Below are positions 19,563 through 31,858 of a stretch of DNA of 37,117 nt, one piece after another. Below the pieces are notes generated by a model. That model had not been told where the DNA came from, did no database searches, and worked only from the letters and a program-made list of their open reading frames with translations. This stretch comes from Saccoglossus kowalevskii (Eukaryota > Hemichordata > Enteropneusta > Harrimaniidae). Positions within the stretch are counted from its first letter, which is position 1, and the number at the start of each line of letters is the position of its first letter. The position numbers and the translations under genes were made by a program. The DNA is taken from positions 28,050-65,166 of the forward strand of contig NW_003131854.1 in the NCBI RefSeq assembly GCF_000003605.2. The letters run 5' to 3'.

Positions 19563-22323
19563 CAGAGACTAATGTCAGTAGAAACCGTGACATTTGACAA
19601 CGATTCATTTCATTTTTAAACCGTGTGTGAGTCAGTGACTTTTTCAAAATTTTGTCTCTATCAATGCCCCAAAAGTTGTCAAAAATACATTGAATTACCA
19701 TGTCTTTATACTCACTTTCCGTATCATTGTACGTTGGTTGAAGGCAATGGTCTAGTTGACCTACCCAGTTTTATTTTTTTGCTTTCGATAAATATTCTCT
19801 GTATATGCTTAAATACAAAAGAATTTCTATGGGCAAAATAAGTCGTATTTTTTAATGGTTCATTATTCAACAAGTGCAAATGATCAGTGTGGAGTCAGTC
19901 ACATTTTATTTCTGCATGGTGGTCATTTTCTAAATAAAAAAAAAATCCGCATCTGTTCTTGTACTCATTAGCTACGTTCATGTTATGGGGTCCTGGCATG
20001 TGTTGAATATTTTTAATACTTTATATTTGCAGAGGGTTTACAATAGTTGCATTCATGCTGAACAAGGCCCACTCAGAACCCACTTGGCTTTTGCTGAGTT
20101 CACGCCCTCTCATACCTATTTTATAAGTTCACTACCAATCTCTAATGAGGTTAAAATTTATTTTGTGATCGTCCTCTTTTCTGGAGAAAGTTGCTAGAAA
20201 TCACAAACAGTACCAACTTTTTAAACATAATTTATTATTAACTCCACTGTGTTATTTAGTTGGATTCAAGAGTAAAAACCGTAGCAACATTAAATTCTTC
20301 AAATGTAGCTTGCATTTTGTTTTTCAGACAGGCACAAAATGTATATAACTTCATTCACATCACGTCACATCTGTGGCGTTTGTTGAATGAGAAATTAACA
20401 ACAGGTGGAGTGTAGTGTCAAAGTGAGAGGCACCCAAATAGGGGCAGTGAAATTGCTTCACTGCACTACACTAGTCACTTTTAATCCCTCTACGGTATTT
20501 AGGACAGGATATCGCAAGTAAAAATGCGCTTTTTAGATTCCAGCTAGATTTCTAATCAATGAATGCTTGCACTTCAACTGATGACGTTGAACATGTCAGA
20601 TTTTGTTTCTTTACCTTTTTTTTTTTTTATTATTGAAGATTTTGACAGATACTGTGTTATAAAGATCTCATTGTGATCGAGAATTACTCTGCATCACAAT
20701 GGATGTACAAGGCCATTGTGTGGCATACAGTACAGCAGATGGGTGTGATATTCAACATGACAGCTCCAGAGATCTTGGGGGATAATTTGTGTTACATTCT
20801 TGTCTCATTAGAAATGAATGATCTTTTACTATTATGATCCATGAATAGAGCTTTCTTTTTTAAGTATTTTAACTTTGAAATCATTCAAGGCTTAAAACTG
20901 CTAGAAAATATAACAGTGGCGGAAAACGTATGATGGACGTTGAATCAGAGCATGGGAGTGTGGTATTTTAAAAATGATGATATCTGCAGTTGGGTGAAGG
21001 ATTTCATCTGATTAATGGGCCCTTGTAAAATATTGAACACAAATGTGTTGGATTTATCTTGGATTCAATCTGGCTGTGCCATGCAGTCTGTTACCAAAAA
21101 AAAAAAAGAGGTAATTAAAATAAAATTAGAAATAAAAGTGAATGGTCTGTGTAAGTAAGATCGGATAATACTAAAATGAAAAAAACAAATTGGCTATTAA
21201 ATATGATGAAATTGATCAAATGTTGATCAAATACCAGAACGTCTACATTACAATTGTGGAGAAAAAAAAAATATATATTAATACAATTTATATATAGCAG
21301 CAGGGTGGAAATACTTTGAGTTATTATTACCAAAGCAATAACAAAAGAACTATTCGGTTCTGTCACTCTATGTGAACAATCATCACTAATCCGCTTTGAA
21401 CTTCCACAATGTCATCCACTGCTTCAAATCAATGAATTAGTTTTTAGTGACAATTACCGATTTTAGAATTTTTTTTTTTATTGCTGCAAATATATTATTA
21501 TACTGAGTAGTATTTAAAATATGTCTGTTTGCTGTAACAATTACCTAAATATTGTCTTATATGTGTAGCTCAAATTAAACACTAAATATGGGGGTCTATT
21601 ACTGAAGCTGTTGTCTAAATTTTTCATTAAAAAACATGATTTTTTTATTAAAATAATATTATGTAATGCAATATAAATAAGAAAAATGTTTAAAAATTTG
21701 CAATATTTTATTCATTACAGAATGGTATAGACAGTCGTCCTTTCAATGGTTCTGTACATTTTGATCTCTATTTTTAATGCAGGGAAAATTGTGACTATCT
21801 CAAGGGAATGCCGCTGACTGTAATACTATTTTCCCTAGCGTTTCATTTATGCTGTAGGCATCAGATAAGCAAAACCAGGCCAGCTTTGATATGAGCAATG
21901 TTTTTGACACATTCCTGTCAGTTAGCACAAATGGTCCCTCATTTTTCTAAGTTTACTAAGCTTTGTTGGAATGACATTGTTTTTTATTTAATTTTTGTCA
22001 TCTAGTACTATTGTGAATGAAAACCTGACCCCAGTCAATACAAACTATATAATCAATCGTGGTAATTTTTATTTAAAAATCACATTTCTCATGTTTCAGA
22101 CCACATGTGTCTTTGGTGCTGACCTTACCAATATATTCACTTTGAATAGCATATGGCCTTTAACACCTGTGTTTGCATGTCAAATGTGAGATGACCAGAT
22201 TCCTTCATCAGTTTTCATGAATATTTCACAATGCACTGCCATACATGTGCATGTATAGTCTAGAGTATGATAATGATATTAATTTGAATAGTGTTATAGC
22301 AGTATTACAAATATCTGCCAGCA

Positions 22324-22342
22324 TTTTTTTTTTTTTTTTTTT
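22324..22342. repeat. Poly(T) run of 19
   Basis: Uninterrupted T homopolymer. It could be the tail of an unrecognised minus-strand retroposed sequence, but no such body is visible beside it. Confidence 0.85.
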
Positions 22343-23302
22343 ATCTCAAACCAATCCAATTCGTGTTGTAATTTCATGTACTATTTGTTGATAATCTTTA
22401 TATAAAGAAGGATAATGTTATAATATTATCCAGGAGCTCTTCTAATGTTCTTTATCTTCTGGTAAATTTACTATTATGACCCACAAACACATTTCAATTT
22501 CAATTCAAACTGAAATAAGGTTTCTATCAGCTCATGCAGTAACATTGAAATTTTTCAAATCTTTCATGTGTGCACATGTGACCTGAAGACACAATGCGAT
22601 TGGCTCAGCTCATATAGGTTTGATATTGGGAAAATATACCTCGCTTATTGATTGGCAGGTTGAATTTAAAACATCATGTTGGTATTTATCAAGTCAATCA
22701 TAATAATCATGGGATTATTCCTACTATGAATTAAAAAATTCCATTCAAGTTTTATGTCAAAGGACAGCATGGGAGTATAGATTACTTGGGGGGAAAAAAA
22801 TGGATACGTTTTTTGCATCACACATGTATGTTCGTGATGCAACAAAGTGTTGCAAAAGTAGTTCGGACAATTACTCTACATTTTAAAATACGTTTAATGA
22901 TTTCAACAGAGAGCGAGAACAACTACCATAAAAGTTCATCAATTGCTGACATGATAGGAGAAGTCGATGTTGATTCTAGAGAGCATGTCTGTCCTCCTCA
23001 ATGAGTAATCCATCAGAATCTGTCACAATTTAAAATTAATAATTATAGATGGGCTCCTCTTTGGTGCCATCCAGTCTACATCTGGTGAAAAGTATGATCA
23101 GGAAATATAATGATGTTGCAGCATCCCTGTTAAATGATATGTCGCTTGCTGGGACCCCTGACAACTTCTTTTGTCGTATTTCTATATCATTATATCATTT
23201 ATGAGGTACCTCGGAATGATTATTGTTGTTGTGCCTGATAGAAGGTGGTACTACAATGTATTAACAGTTGTAAACTTCTTACTTTCTGTTTTATGACTTT
23301 GT

Positions 23303-23555
23303 ATATGAGTGATTGTCCGTTGCCCGTGTCAATGTTTCACTTATTCGACATGTTCTTGAAAACTACAATTCTTACCGCTTTGAAACTTGGTGTATATGTA
23401 CCTTGGGCTGAAATATCTTCAATTCTCAAATTTTGATGAATATTTTTGTAAATTTTGTCAAAAAGTGGTATTTTTGACTTGTTGAAAACAACAAGTCCGA
23501 CTTCTTTGATACTATACATATAGGTACCTCAGGTAGATCTCTCTTAGATTTGTTC
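23303..23555. repeat. Dispersed repeat family D, copy 1
   Basis: About 250 bp align by eye with 35747-36003, 12.4 kb away. Shared blocks include ATGAGTGATTGT, GATATCTTCAATTCTC-like sequence, TGAATATTTTTGT and TATTTTTGACTTGTT. Inside lies a hairpin GACTTGTTG-AAAA-CAACAAGTC (23476-23497). Probably an interspersed transposable-element remnant of unknown class. Confidence 0.7.
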
Positions 23556-23824
23556 ATTATCTAATGACATCTTCAGTTCTTTAACTGAAATGTTTATTGC
23601 TAACAGCAGAGCTAACTCAGTTGAGAGGCTGCTTGTTTGATTTTTATTATTACCGATATGTACACCCTTATCTAGTGGTTGATAATATTGATCTGTTTAT
23701 AAGTATGACATTAAGATGTATTTTATTGTAAGGGCTTATACCCGGTAGGTGATACTGCCAAAGATGTAAAGTGTCTGTATGGTTATCTACCCCAACATTT
23801 GGTACATACATTGTATCTCAGTGA

Positions 23825-26458
23825 TGTATGGATGCCATGTGATATAAGATGCAATAATGTCACAATGAGGCTTAGCACCCTGACATTTGTTACCGTCTTG
23901 ATGAGGTGTGGATGTCATGTGATATAAAATGCAATGAAGTCACAATGGTATGGATGTCATGTGATATAAGATGCAATAATGTCACAATGGTGTGGATGTC
24001 ATGTGATATAAAATGCAATGATGTCACAATGGTATGGATGTCATGTGATATAAGATGCAATAATGTCACAATGAGGCTTAGCACCCTGACATTTGTTACC
24101 GTCTTGATGAGGTGTGGATGTCATGTGATATAAAATGCAATGAAGTCACAATGGTATGGATGTCATGTGATATAAGATGCAATAATGTCACAATGGTATG
24201 GATGTCATGTGATATAAAATGCAATGATGTCACAATGGTATGGATGTCATGTGATATAAGATGCAATGTCACAATGGTATGGATGTCATGTGATATAAAA
24301 TGCAATGATGTCACAATGGTATGGATGTCATGTGATATAAGATGCAATAATGTCACAATGGTATGGATGTCATGTGATATAAAATGCCATGATGTCACAA
24401 TGGTATGGATGTCATGTGATATAAGATGCAATAATGTCACAATGGTATGGATGTCATGTGATATAAAATGCAATGATGTCACAATGGTATGGATGTCATG
24501 TGATATAAGATGCAATAATGTCACAATGAGGCTTAGCACCCTGACATTTGTTACCGTCTTGATGAGGTGTGGATGTCATGTGATATAAAATGCAATGATG
24601 TCACAATGGTATGGATGTCATGTGATATAAAATGCAATGAAGTCACTATGGTATGGATGTCATGTGATATAAGATGCAATAATGTCACAATGAGGCTTAG
24701 CACCCTGACATTTGTTACATATCTTGATGAGGTGTGGATGTCATGTGATATAAAATGCAATGAAGTCACTATGGTATGGATGTCATGTGATATAAGATGC
24801 AATAATGTCACAATGAGGCTTAGCACCCTGACATTTGTTACCGTCTTGATGAGGTGTGGATGTCATGTGATATAAAATGCAATGAAGTCACAATGGTATG
24901 GATGTCACGTGATATAAGATGCAATAATGTCACAATGGTGTGGATGTCATGTGATATAAAATGCAATGATGTCACAATGGTATGGATGTCATGTGATATA
25001 AGATGCAATAATGTCACAATGAGGCTTAGCACCCTGACATTTGTTACCGTCTTGATGAGGTGTGGATGTCATGTGATATAAAATGCAATGAAGTCACAAT
25101 GGTATGGATGTCATGTGATATAAGATGCAATAATGTCACAATGGTATGGATGTCATGTGATATAAAATGCAATGATGTCACAATGGTATGGATGTCATGA
25201 TGTGATATAAAATGCAATGAAGTCACAATGGTATGGATGTCATGTGATATAAGATGCAATAATGTCACAATGGTATGGATGTCATGTGATATAAAATGCA
25301 ATGATGTCACAATGGTATGGATGTCATGATGTGATATAAAATGCAATGATGTCACAATGGTATGGATGTCATGATGTGATATAAAANNNNNNNNNNNNNN
25401 NNNNNNNNNNNNNNNNNNNNNNNNNNNNNNNNNNNNNNNNNNNNNNNNNNNNNNNNNNNNNNNNNNNNNNNNNNNNNNNNNNNNNNNNNNNNNNNNNNNN
25501 NNNNNNNNNNNNNNNNNNNNNNNNNNNNNNNNNNNNNNNNNNNNNNNNNNNCAATAATGTCACAATGGTATGGATGTCATGTGATATAAAATGCAATGAT
25601 GTCACAATGGTATGGATGTCATGATGTGATATAAAATGCAATGATGTCACAATGGTATGGATGTCATGATGTGATATAAAATGCAATGATGTCACAATGG
25701 TATGGATGTCATGTGATATAAATTGCAATGATGTCACAATGGTATGGATGTCATGATGTGATATAAAATGCAATGAAGTCACAATGGTATGGATGTCATG
25801 TGATATAAGATGCAATGATGTCACAATGGTATGGATGTCATGTGATATAAAATGCAATGATGTCACAATGGTATGGATGTCATGATGTGATATAAAATGC
25901 AATGAAGTCACAATGGTATGGATGTTGTGTGATATAAAATGCAATGATGTCACAATGGTATGGATGTCGTGTGATATAAAATGCAATGATGTCACAATGG
26001 TATGGATGTCATGTGATATAAAATGCAATGATGTCACAATGGTATGGATGTCATGTGATATAAAATGCAATGATGTCACAATGGTATGGATGTCATGTGA
26101 TATAAAATGCAATGATGTCACAATGGTATGGATGTCATGTGATATAAGATGCAATGATGTCACAATGGTATGGATGTCGTGTGATATAAAATGCAATGAT
26201 GTCACAATGGTATGGATGTCATGTGATATAAAATGCAATGATGTCACAATGGTATGGATGTCATGTGATATAAGATGCAATGATGTCACAATGGTATGGA
26301 TGTCGTGTGATATAAGATGCAATAATGTCACAATGGTATGGATGTCATGTGATATAGAATGCAATTATGTCACAATGGTATGGATGTCATGTGATATAAG
26401 ATGCAATGATGTCACAATGAGGCTTGGCACCCTCACATTTGTTACATGTCTAGCTATG
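23825..26458. repeat. 42-bp minisatellite array with higher-order structure
   Basis: The unit is 42 bp and contains GATGTCATGTGATATAA, then ATGCAATGATGTCACAATGG. Roughly 60 units fill 2.6 kb. In the left part (to about 25,300) a type with ATAAAA...GATGTCAC or GAAGTCAC alternates with a type with ATAAGA...AATGTCAC. In the right part (25,552-26,400) the first type dominates. Some units carry an ATG insertion (45 bp) and one has a 3-bp deletion near 24259. A distinct spacer beginning AGGCTTAGCACCCTGACATT occurs at 23868, 24074, 24529, 24693, 24816 and 25022, and a diverged copy at 26420 closes the array. Because 42 is a multiple of three, both strands read as long repetitive ORFs; the spacers shift the frame, so these are not taken as genes. 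Confidence 0.95.
25387..25551. other. Assembly gap (165 N) within the minisatellite
   Basis: A run of N interrupts the array between two repeat units. The true copy number and length of the array are therefore unknown. Confidence 0.99.
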
Positions 26459-27339
26459 GATTTTGCCAATATTTTGAGGGGCTGATTGGCTAATGCCCCC
26501 TTCCTAAAAATCATGATTTTCAGAGTTTGAGGTCACTGGGTGCTTATGCAATCGAATATAGTAGTTAGTTTGTTCTATTTCGGATGAAGTTGACAGACTA
26601 GATTTAAACTTAATCTCAAAGTTGAAGCATTGTAGGTGGTCATTAAACACATAACTTTGTTTATTGGTCAAAGATGGCCGATTGATAAATACATGATATT
26701 GGATTTTAAACATGTGTCCAGTCTTCTCTAATTAAGACGTACATTGCCAATTTGAATTGACACTTGGTACATTGACATGACATTTTGTTTTGCATGCTCA
26801 TTAAAAGCCCTCTGTTTGCCAAAATGTATGTTTCTGGTATCTAGTTTTTGCATGAACAGTTTGTGTGATATTTTGCACATATACTGGTATCATGCATTTT
26901 GGCACATAATAACTTTACAATAATGAATATTTGTGGTGAAAAAAATCCTTGTCCAGCTACATTGCCCATATACGGTATGTTAAATACTTTAAACTTTGTA
27001 AAAAGACTGTCATTATTTTTTGTTGTTGGTAACAACATGTACAGACAATGCATATACAAATGAGACCACATATCTTGTTTTATGTTACACAGTTGTTGGC
27101 TCTCTACATGTTTAATGAGTTCAGTTTATTTCTAGAGACTTAGAGGGGTGCCGCAGAGGGTTACTAGTTAATAGGGTTAATAGTTACTTCAGATGCAAAT
27201 TATTTTTATAATGATCCCAAATTTCAGCACATCCCTGTAATATGATTATTGCAACATGAAGATAGTTTGTTCAGTTCCGGTGGCGCTTTGAATTGTCTAC
27301 TAAGTCTTTGGTCTTCAACATATAAATAACATGTAAAAT
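26459..27339. other. Non-coding DNA right of the minisatellite
   Basis: AT-rich sequence. Minus-strand ORFs at 26504-26713 and 26841-27071 show no recognisable protein character. Nothing else is seen. Confidence 0.45.
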
Positions 27340-27485
27340 CTGCAGAAGCTGCATCCCAAACAGAAGCCATACCTATTCTTTTTGAACAATTGAGAACCCC
27401 AAAATGCACCGTTTCTCATAGATGCTCTAATAGAAGCCACATATGCTGGTTGCATAATACAATTTTAATAGAAGCCACGACTTCT
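27340..27485. repeat. Dispersed repeat family E, copy 1
   Basis: It aligns by eye with 31405-31555 over about 150 bp. Shared blocks are CTATTCTTTTTGAACAATT, CACC(G/A)TTTCTCATA, GATGCTCTAATA, CCACATAT and TTGCATAATAC followed by ATTTTAATAGAAGC. The class of element is unknown. Confidence 0.7.
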
Positions 27486-30400
27486 AATACCGATTTTACA
27501 GTAGTAGTGTTGGATATTGATGGATTTTACTGCTAAGCATTACATTTTTTTTTGTTATCTGGACAACCAAAACATCACTGTCTTGATTTCTGCTTAACTT
27601 TTACATATTGGATGCACAAGACATTGAACTGAAAATTCCTACTTTTGATTCAGTGACATGATGATGCCCTAAAGTCAGATGCCTACTCATGGATGAAAAT
27701 ACCCAGAATTCATTCATTTTGTAATAAATTTTACTCTAAGTTAATATAAGGAAATTGATTTAAAAAGTTGACGATTACCAGCCTATTTTTTCAGGAAAAG
27801 GATGGTTTTTTTTTTTTAGTAAATGGCTTCAGTTTTGTCAGTATTATAACAATTTTACCATAGCTTCCTATGGCAGAGATATTATGGCAATTATCAAATT
27901 ATATACTGATGACATAGTGTGAAAAAAATTATATATTGTCAATGATGAACTAAAAAAACGCAATCTGGGTTTTAAAAAAGTGACAAATAACTTTTCTTTA
28001 ACATTGTGTTCTCTATTTTTGAATACTTTCTCACAATACACTACTGGAATACGCAAAATAATACATTGTACATCACAAACTTTGTCATGTGATTTATGAC
28101 TAATTTTCTCAAAACAGTAGGCTGTATTAAGATGGCGAAACTACAACTTGTGAAATGTTTGGCTATTTGTAACAAACTCCCAAACTGTATGTATTTACAA
28201 GTACCATAATAATATTACATTTGGGATATAATATGATTTTTATATTACATTGGCTTTCAACAAAATATACGAAACAATACAGCCTTAAGCTATTTCACAA
28301 TAAATAATAAATAAGTATAGAGCAGTTGCTTGAATTGTTATATAATATATGCTGACTTTACATGTCATGTACTGTCTACACACCCATAGGCCACCAAGGT
28401 TATTGCTTGCTGCACCAATTAGATTTTTGATATGGACTTTCCATGACAGCAATTCACTCTTTCTAAGGCACTGTCTCTAATTGTTAATTCGTACACACTT
28501 TCAATAAATAATTGCTGACTCAACTATTATTAGATAAAAATTGACAATATAGGGCAACTTAAATGTTGGCTTTTTCGCTGTCTTTCTAGTTAGGGATAAT
28601 ATTATCAACTCTATTACGCGAGAATCTATTCTATATATATGATGCGTTGTAATACGATGACCATCTGTGACCACGTGGTATTAATATATATCATGGTATT
28701 ATGATTGAATGCATTTCATGGCTATTGGTCATAACAATAATGCGTCACCCTGTGCACATTTCCTTTGCGGTTACATGGCTATTTAAATTGTGCGGCCCAT
28801 GCATGCATATATAATTAATGGCTTCCTGTGCATTGTTTTTTTTTTTCATCTTTTTATTACCAAACTTTTGCCTTATGCAAATTGAATATTTACAAGTTGG
28901 TCTTTGAATAATCTACAAGCCAATATGTTAATGTGATAATCTGAATGTTCCTGATTTTATTCTTATGTGCAGATGTGTATGGTTATCATTTTTATATATT
29001 TATAATGTATCGGTTCATTCAAATTCAAATGATAGACTATAATTCACTATTGGGATGCCATTTTGTATCGCCTTGTATATGTATCTACAAAACACATTTT
29101 TCTGTAAAATAAAAGTGCTGCACATTGATAATGATAAATTTTGTTGAAGTAAAGGTATCTCAATGCAATATTCTCCTCTTCTGCATTGAGCTAAAAAATA
29201 GAAATTCAAAAACTAAATTCTTTCATTTTCCGCCATACGCTTCATTTTTTGTCAAGAGTTCAAAAACCATGACCGAAAATTGACCAAAAACCATGGGTTT
29301 AATATCTAAAATAATGTACAACCATTGCCCTATTGTTTTTGGACGTAGCACATGAAAATAAAGAATTTGTTGAATTTTATAACTAAGCTGATTTCAGCTT
29401 ATATCTTGGAAAGCAAATGGATACTGCTACAGGGATAATACTCTATTTGAATATTTATTTTTATCTGATTTTTTGTTGAATCATTTGCTCACTTTTTATG
29501 CATTTCAGCGTAAAATCGCTTGCTGATGATATATTGAATACATTTGTACTAATTGTATTTATTGACATTATTTGATGTTTTGGCATATTTTGCATATAAT
29601 TAATCCAATCCAGTTTGAGTTTGTCAGGTCATAAAATAAATGACAAAGAGCAAATAAAAACAAGGGGTACTCGAACTTGTTTCCATGGAAACAATGACTT
29701 TTTGATTTCCCTAAACCTTAAACCCTACTCTGATGGCCCATATTAATTGAAAATTGGTCCAAATGCATTCAACAGAGATTCATACATCAATTACTAGTTA
29801 AGGTACCCCAGTAACGGAATAATTTAGCAAAATGTCTGCCATGTTCATTTTCACCAGCAATGTTGAAATGAAACTAAACATCAGACAATGCATCTGTAGA
29901 AACAACTTCCTTTGATTGGTTTTTGACATGAATCTCCGAGAACTATAAATATACTAGTAACTGATTTTCAATATATCTGATTTATCCTGTTATTAACTAA
30001 TGAAATGCCAGATAAAGCATAATTATTATTAGAAAATATCGCACTGCGCCCTAAAAACAACTTGAAACTGGATTACATGCTGTAAAAACTGCTGATTTCC
30101 CCTGTGGAGACTGTATTTTTAAACGAATGTTAGATTCCAGGAATATTTTTGCAAAAAACCACTGATATATTTGGAAATTAGAGACAATTGTGAGTATCAT
30201 GTTTGTAATTGATAAGTATTTTATTATAAAACTATTGTTAAATCGCTGGCTATTTCATACCCTTCCCTATATTTATACATAAGTCCTGTCGTACCAAGTA
30301 ATAGATTATCATCATACAGAATGACTTACCATTGTCTATAGAGGTAAATAAGCACTGAATACAACATTAAATTTATTTATTATAAATTTTTATGATATTT

Positions 30401-31367
30401 TTCCTATGTAATGTGTGCCCATCAAGCAAGATTACAACAAAAACGCGAATGTGAATCTTTTTTACCCAGACATAACTACTGACATGTGGCAAGAAAAAAG
30501 TGCTTTAAAGTACTATTTAAAGATCATAACATTTCCTCGGTCACCACAAGTACAATTAGAAAGCATCGTTCTCAGCTTGAATGACTTCAGTGCCAAGTTT
30601 GTGAATGGTTTTAACCATACATGTACATTAATACCAAGAGTGACCTGATGCATGAATTCTACATCTCTGATTGGTTAACTGCTTAACCCTGTTTAAGTAC
30701 AAGGTCGCCAGATGACCAAGCTCTCAAAGTTGCATAATTCTGATTTTTTTATTGTCTACATTAATCTAACAAAAAATTTGCAATCTATATTATTGAATGT
30801 CTATCCTGGACGTAACTTGGATGTCACAGTGGTATTTTTTGTCAAATTTCTGTACTCTCTAAATTGTGCTATCTAAATGGCACTGTTGTTGTGTACTTGA
30901 AATGTGCTAGATCATATCATGACAAATGTTACTTCTGTCTCTGTTTTCATCCCCCCCAAAAAAAGGATCACTATTTATTGAATCCATCAATAATCATTCT
31001 ATTAATTTGCAAACAAGAAAAAAATATTCCCATTTGTATTCTATTGTTTCACACTCTTGAAAAAAAATATTTTTACTATGGTGAATTAATAGCTTTTCCG
31101 GTAACATAGCAGTAAGAATAATTAATACCGGGGTAGATCCTGTAACTTCTAGTATATGATCATCAGTGTACACACTTCTTAATCAGATTGACACTGTGTG
31201 CGAGGTCACCTCGTTACCAAACTCAGTAGATGAGAATCTCATCACTTTGTTTTGAAAATTACTGTAACTTGAAAATTAATTAGCTTCAAAAAAACTAAAC
31301 AAATTCAAGATGTCTGGTTATTTAGATAATGAAGCTGTCCCAGTGAAATGAAATCTAGTGACAACAT
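27486..31367. other. Non-coding AT-rich stretch
   Basis: About 3.9 kb without a supportable exon. The segment 28600-28830 is richer in CpG and regulatory-looking motifs than its surroundings: ACCACGTGGT near 28672, ATTGGTCATAACAATAATG near 28724, and CATGCATGCATAT near 28799. It could be a distal regulatory element. The ORFs at 30415-30648 and 30864-31109 are not recognised. Confidence 0.4.
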
Positions 31368-31590
31368 GGTGTGTACCTTGAAAAGGTTTTAGGGACCATA
31401 AAATCTGTATAAGAAGTCGCATCCCTAGAAGAACCCACATCTATTCTTTTTGAACAATTCAGAATCCCAAAATTCACCATTTCTCATATGTGAAGATGCT
31501 CTAATAAAAACCACATATCCTTGTTGCATAATACCATTTTAATAGAAGCTGCAACAACAGGGTGTGCACCTTGAAATGGTTTCTGTTATT
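31368..31590. repeat. Dispersed repeat family E, copy 2, with flanking direct repeats
   Basis: The core (31405-31555) matches 27340-27485. It is bracketed by GTGTGTACCTTGAAAAGGTT at 31370 and GTGTGCACCTTGAAATGGTT at about 31563, suggesting either a ~193-bp tandem unit or long terminal direct repeats. Confidence 0.65.
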
Positions 31591-31785
31591 TGATTTTCAA
31601 ATCAAATGACCAGAGAGCAAAATCCAAGGGAGATTAATTTGCTGTTCCCAAAGCCAGGTTATTTGAAGATCATATTTGAGGACTATTGACGTAGAATAGA
31701 GATGCATTTGTGTACCCAAATATGATTGCGGTGAGCCTGCCTAGTATGGAAAGAATGTACTCTTTTTACACTGCAGAGTCTGCAG

Positions 31786-31858
31786 TTTGTCCATGAGATT
31801 CAAACCCACAATCTCTAGTGATGCTGGGCAAATATGCTAACCATTATACCACACATCA
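31786..31858 (-). repeat. tRNA-like sequence, probable SINE head or tRNA pseudogene
   Basis: On the minus strand the 73-nt segment starts TGATGTG and has an A-box TGGTATAATGGTTAGCA and a B-box GGTTTGAATC at tRNA-like spacing. The T arm folds (GTGGG-TTTGAAT-CTCAT, with two wobble pairs). The D-arm half resembles tRNA-Asp/Glu. The acceptor ends do not pair and no proper anticodon stem forms, so it is not a working tRNA gene. A tRNA-derived SINE with intact Pol III boxes is the best reading. Its 3' body would run to lower coordinates, past the ACTGCAGACTCTGCAGT palindrome near 31769-31785. Confidence 0.65.

Larger units (their letters stand above)
16929..23302. other. Long non-coding stretch with small simple repeats
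   Basis: About 6.4 kb of AT-rich DNA without a supportable exon. I note a perfect palindrome TACTACCGGTAGTA near 17547-17560, a 12-bp triplication at 19527-19562, a 19-T run at 22324-22342, and a 9-bp hairpin TTGCATCAC/GTGATGCAA at 22813-22842. ORFs such as 19985-20197, 21995-22189 and 22786-23004 show no recognisable protein character. Confidence 0.45.

Noticed and set aside
23825-26458. CRISPR-like array
   Set aside because: There are no unique spacers between constant repeats, the genome is eukaryotic, and the units are contiguous. It is a minisatellite.
23890-26485. Long repetitive ORFs on both strands (MVWMSCDIKCNDVT and HFISHDIHTIVTSL repeats)
   Set aside because: They arise because the 42-bp unit is a multiple of three and lacks stops. 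Spacers shift the frame, both strands are open at once, and units vary at silent and non-silent positions alike.
31786-31858. Functional tRNA gene
   Set aside because: The acceptor stem does not pair and no anticodon stem can be formed, although the A and B boxes are present.
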